A DNA stretch of 64,000 nucleotides. It comes from Sneathiella marina. GTDB lineage: Bacteria > Pseudomonadota > Alphaproteobacteria > Sneathiellales > Sneathiellaceae. The notes under the pieces were generated by a model that was not told the origin of the DNA, made no database searches, and saw only the letters and a list, made by a program, of their open reading frames with translations. Position 1 is the first letter of the stretch. The number at the start of each line of letters is the position of its first letter. The stretch spans positions 2,006,501 to 2,070,500 of the forward strand of contig NZ_CP098747.1 in NCBI RefSeq assembly GCF_023746535.1, in the 5' to 3' direction. Shown one piece after another: positions 63,282 to 64,000 of this stretch. The position numbers were made by a program, and so were the translations under genes.

Positions 63282-64000
63282 CTAGCTACCGCGTCGCCAC
63301 CAACCACTACGCTTAGCTTTTGGCTTTTCATCAATGACAGCTTCAACAACAGGCGGTGCCTCGGGTTCAGCTTTCTTTTCTGTGGGAGCTTCGACCGCAT
63401 CTGCCGCTTTAACTACAGTATCAACCTTTTCAGCGACTTGAACAGTATCTTCAGTTTTCTTTTGGGTTGCTCTACGCCTTCTGGGGCGCACCTGTTTTTC
63501 TTCAGAGCCTTCCGAGGGTGAAGGAACGTCCAGGTCCCCAGCTTGCTCTGCAGATTCAGCTGTATTTGCATCACCACTAGCAGTATCTGTTTGTTTCTTT
63601 CGGGTCCGGCGTGTGCGTTTTTTAGGCTCTTCCGCAACATTCTCTTCTTTCGCATCGACTGCCGTCGAGCTCTCGGCGGTTGTAATGGGGATGACAACCG
63701 CGTCACTTTCAGAAGATGGCTGAACATTCTCATTCGAATCTGAAGATTCCGAAGAACCCGCATTTTCATCTAAGGAGTTCTCTTCACTTGCATTTGACCG
63801 AGATCTACGGCGACCTCCTCTACGACCTCTGCGACGGCGTTTCGGCTCATTGCCTTCGTCATCATCTGCAGATGTTTCCGAGGCGCCGGAAGCATCGTTA
63901 CTGGACGCAGTATCTTCTGCCTGGTCTTCGTTTGTCTGGGTAGCATTGTCTTCACGAGGCTTCCTGCGCCGCCGCCGCCGCCGCCGTTTGGATGAGTTAC
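63282..64000 (-). CDS. rne: Ribonuclease E, C-terminal part (partial)
   Basis: The frame is open from the window edge to the TAG at 63282-63284, giving about 239 residues of the C-terminal, disordered part of RNase E. The sequence alternates Arg/Lys blocks (SSKRRRRRRRKPRED near the window edge, EPKRRRRGRRGGRRRSR, EEPKKRTRRTRKK, VRPRRRRATQKK) with acidic or Ser/Ala-rich stretches, and ends in KAKRSGWWRRGS. This pattern is typical of alphaproteobacterial RNase E, where the tail binds RNA and scaffolds the degradosome. The catalytic S1 and DNase-like domains are outside the window. RNase E/G identity rests on the tail, so it is somewhat less certain. Confidence 0.8.
   Translation of the reverse strand, partial: NSSKRRRRRRRRKPREDNATQTNEDQAEDTASSNDASGASETSADDDEGNEPKRRRRGRRGGRRRSRSNASEENSLDENAGSSESSDSNENVQPSSESDAVVIPITTAESSTAVDAKEENVAEEPKKRTRRTRKKQTDTASGDANTAESAEQAGDLDVPSPSEGSEEKQVRPRRRRATQKKTEDTVQVAEKVDTVVKAADAVEAPTEKKAEPEAPPVVEAVIDEKPKAKRSGWWRRGS
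63968..63986. repeat. Simple (GCC)n repeat inside rne tail
   Basis: Six consecutive GCC units encode, on the minus strand, a run of Arg codons (CGG) in the RNase E tail. It is a coding microsatellite and could vary in length. Confidence 0.7.

Noticed and set aside
1-64000. Mobile elements, integrases, toxin-antitoxin or defence islands
   Set aside because: No transposase, recombinase, phage or defence gene was recognised; the gene content and orientation are those of stable chromosomal DNA.

Overview
This window reads as an ordinary, gene-dense chromosomal segment of a free-living alphaproteobacterium of moderate GC content. I do not assign a genus. The case for the class rests on several things seen together: HdaA (an alphaproteobacterial DnaA regulator), an NDUFA12-type complex I accessory protein next to an MlaD-type MCE protein, the run rnd-ppx-ppk1 beside aspS, a very long B12-dependent ribonucleotide reductase (NrdJ) with a cysteine-rich tail, DUF2155-aat-accC-accB-aroQ, and an RNase E with an Arg-rich, acidic C-terminal tail. 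There are no rRNA or tRNA genes, insertion sequences, prophage genes, CRISPR arrays or recognisable defence loci.

Layout. 1-4.2 kb: the end of a beta-ureidopropionase-like amidase, an EamA exporter, a crotonase, a small unknown protein translationally coupled to a family-4-like uracil-DNA glycosylase, and a lipoprotein alpha/beta hydrolase. 4.2-6.4 kb: a TetR regulator divergent from a MATE exporter, with palindromic candidate operators between them. 6.5-7.4 kb: two tandem DUF2846 lipoproteins. 7.4-12.7 kb: gph, glmU-glmS (UDP-GlcNAc supply) and a cyclopropane fatty acid synthase. 12.9-17.5 kb: a cation diffusion facilitator with a PAS protein, then a succinate-semialdehyde dehydrogenase and a glutathione reductase. 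17.6-30.1 kb: a long plus-strand run with class II DAHP synthase, nicotinate phosphoribosyltransferase, an MFS transporter, NAD synthetase, gltX, cysS, cimA, a TrmJ-like methyltransferase, an epoxide-hydrolase-like protein and rpsD, closed by a clear terminator. 30.1-33.4 kb (minus): a DUF202 membrane protein that appears to start at AUU, an orphan branched-chain-type binding protein, and purM-purN. 33.4-42.0 kb (plus): DUF2066, a CDP-alcohol phosphatidyltransferase, an AI-2E/PerM protein, hdaA, an atypical SDR, DUF2147, then ppk1-ppx with a Pho box in front of ppk1. 42.0-51 kb: rnd, aspS, a PAS-GGDEF-EAL protein, a short repeat cluster and nrdJ with two NrdR-box-like palindromes upstream. 51.3-55.6 kb: NDUFA12, mlaD, DUF2155, aat, accC-accB-aroQ. 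55.8-64 kb: DUF3750, marR divergent from hppD around an 18-bp palindrome, a DsbA-like protein, a BepA-like M48 protease divergent from a GGT-like lipoprotein, an aminotransferase and the 3' end of rne.

Functional links. NAD supply (NAPRT, a possible transporter, NadE) sits beside aminoacyl-tRNA and amino-acid synthesis genes. Envelope maintenance appears repeatedly (GlmU/GlmS, CFA, MlaD, PerM, M48, DsbA). Nucleotide and phosphate economy is represented by PurMN, NrdJ and Ppk/Ppx, with recognisable NrdR and PhoB-type sites. I did not find a convincing novel multi-gene system. The most useful observations are regulatory sites, a non-canonical start codon, enzymes with altered active-site motifs, and heavily overlapping gene ends.
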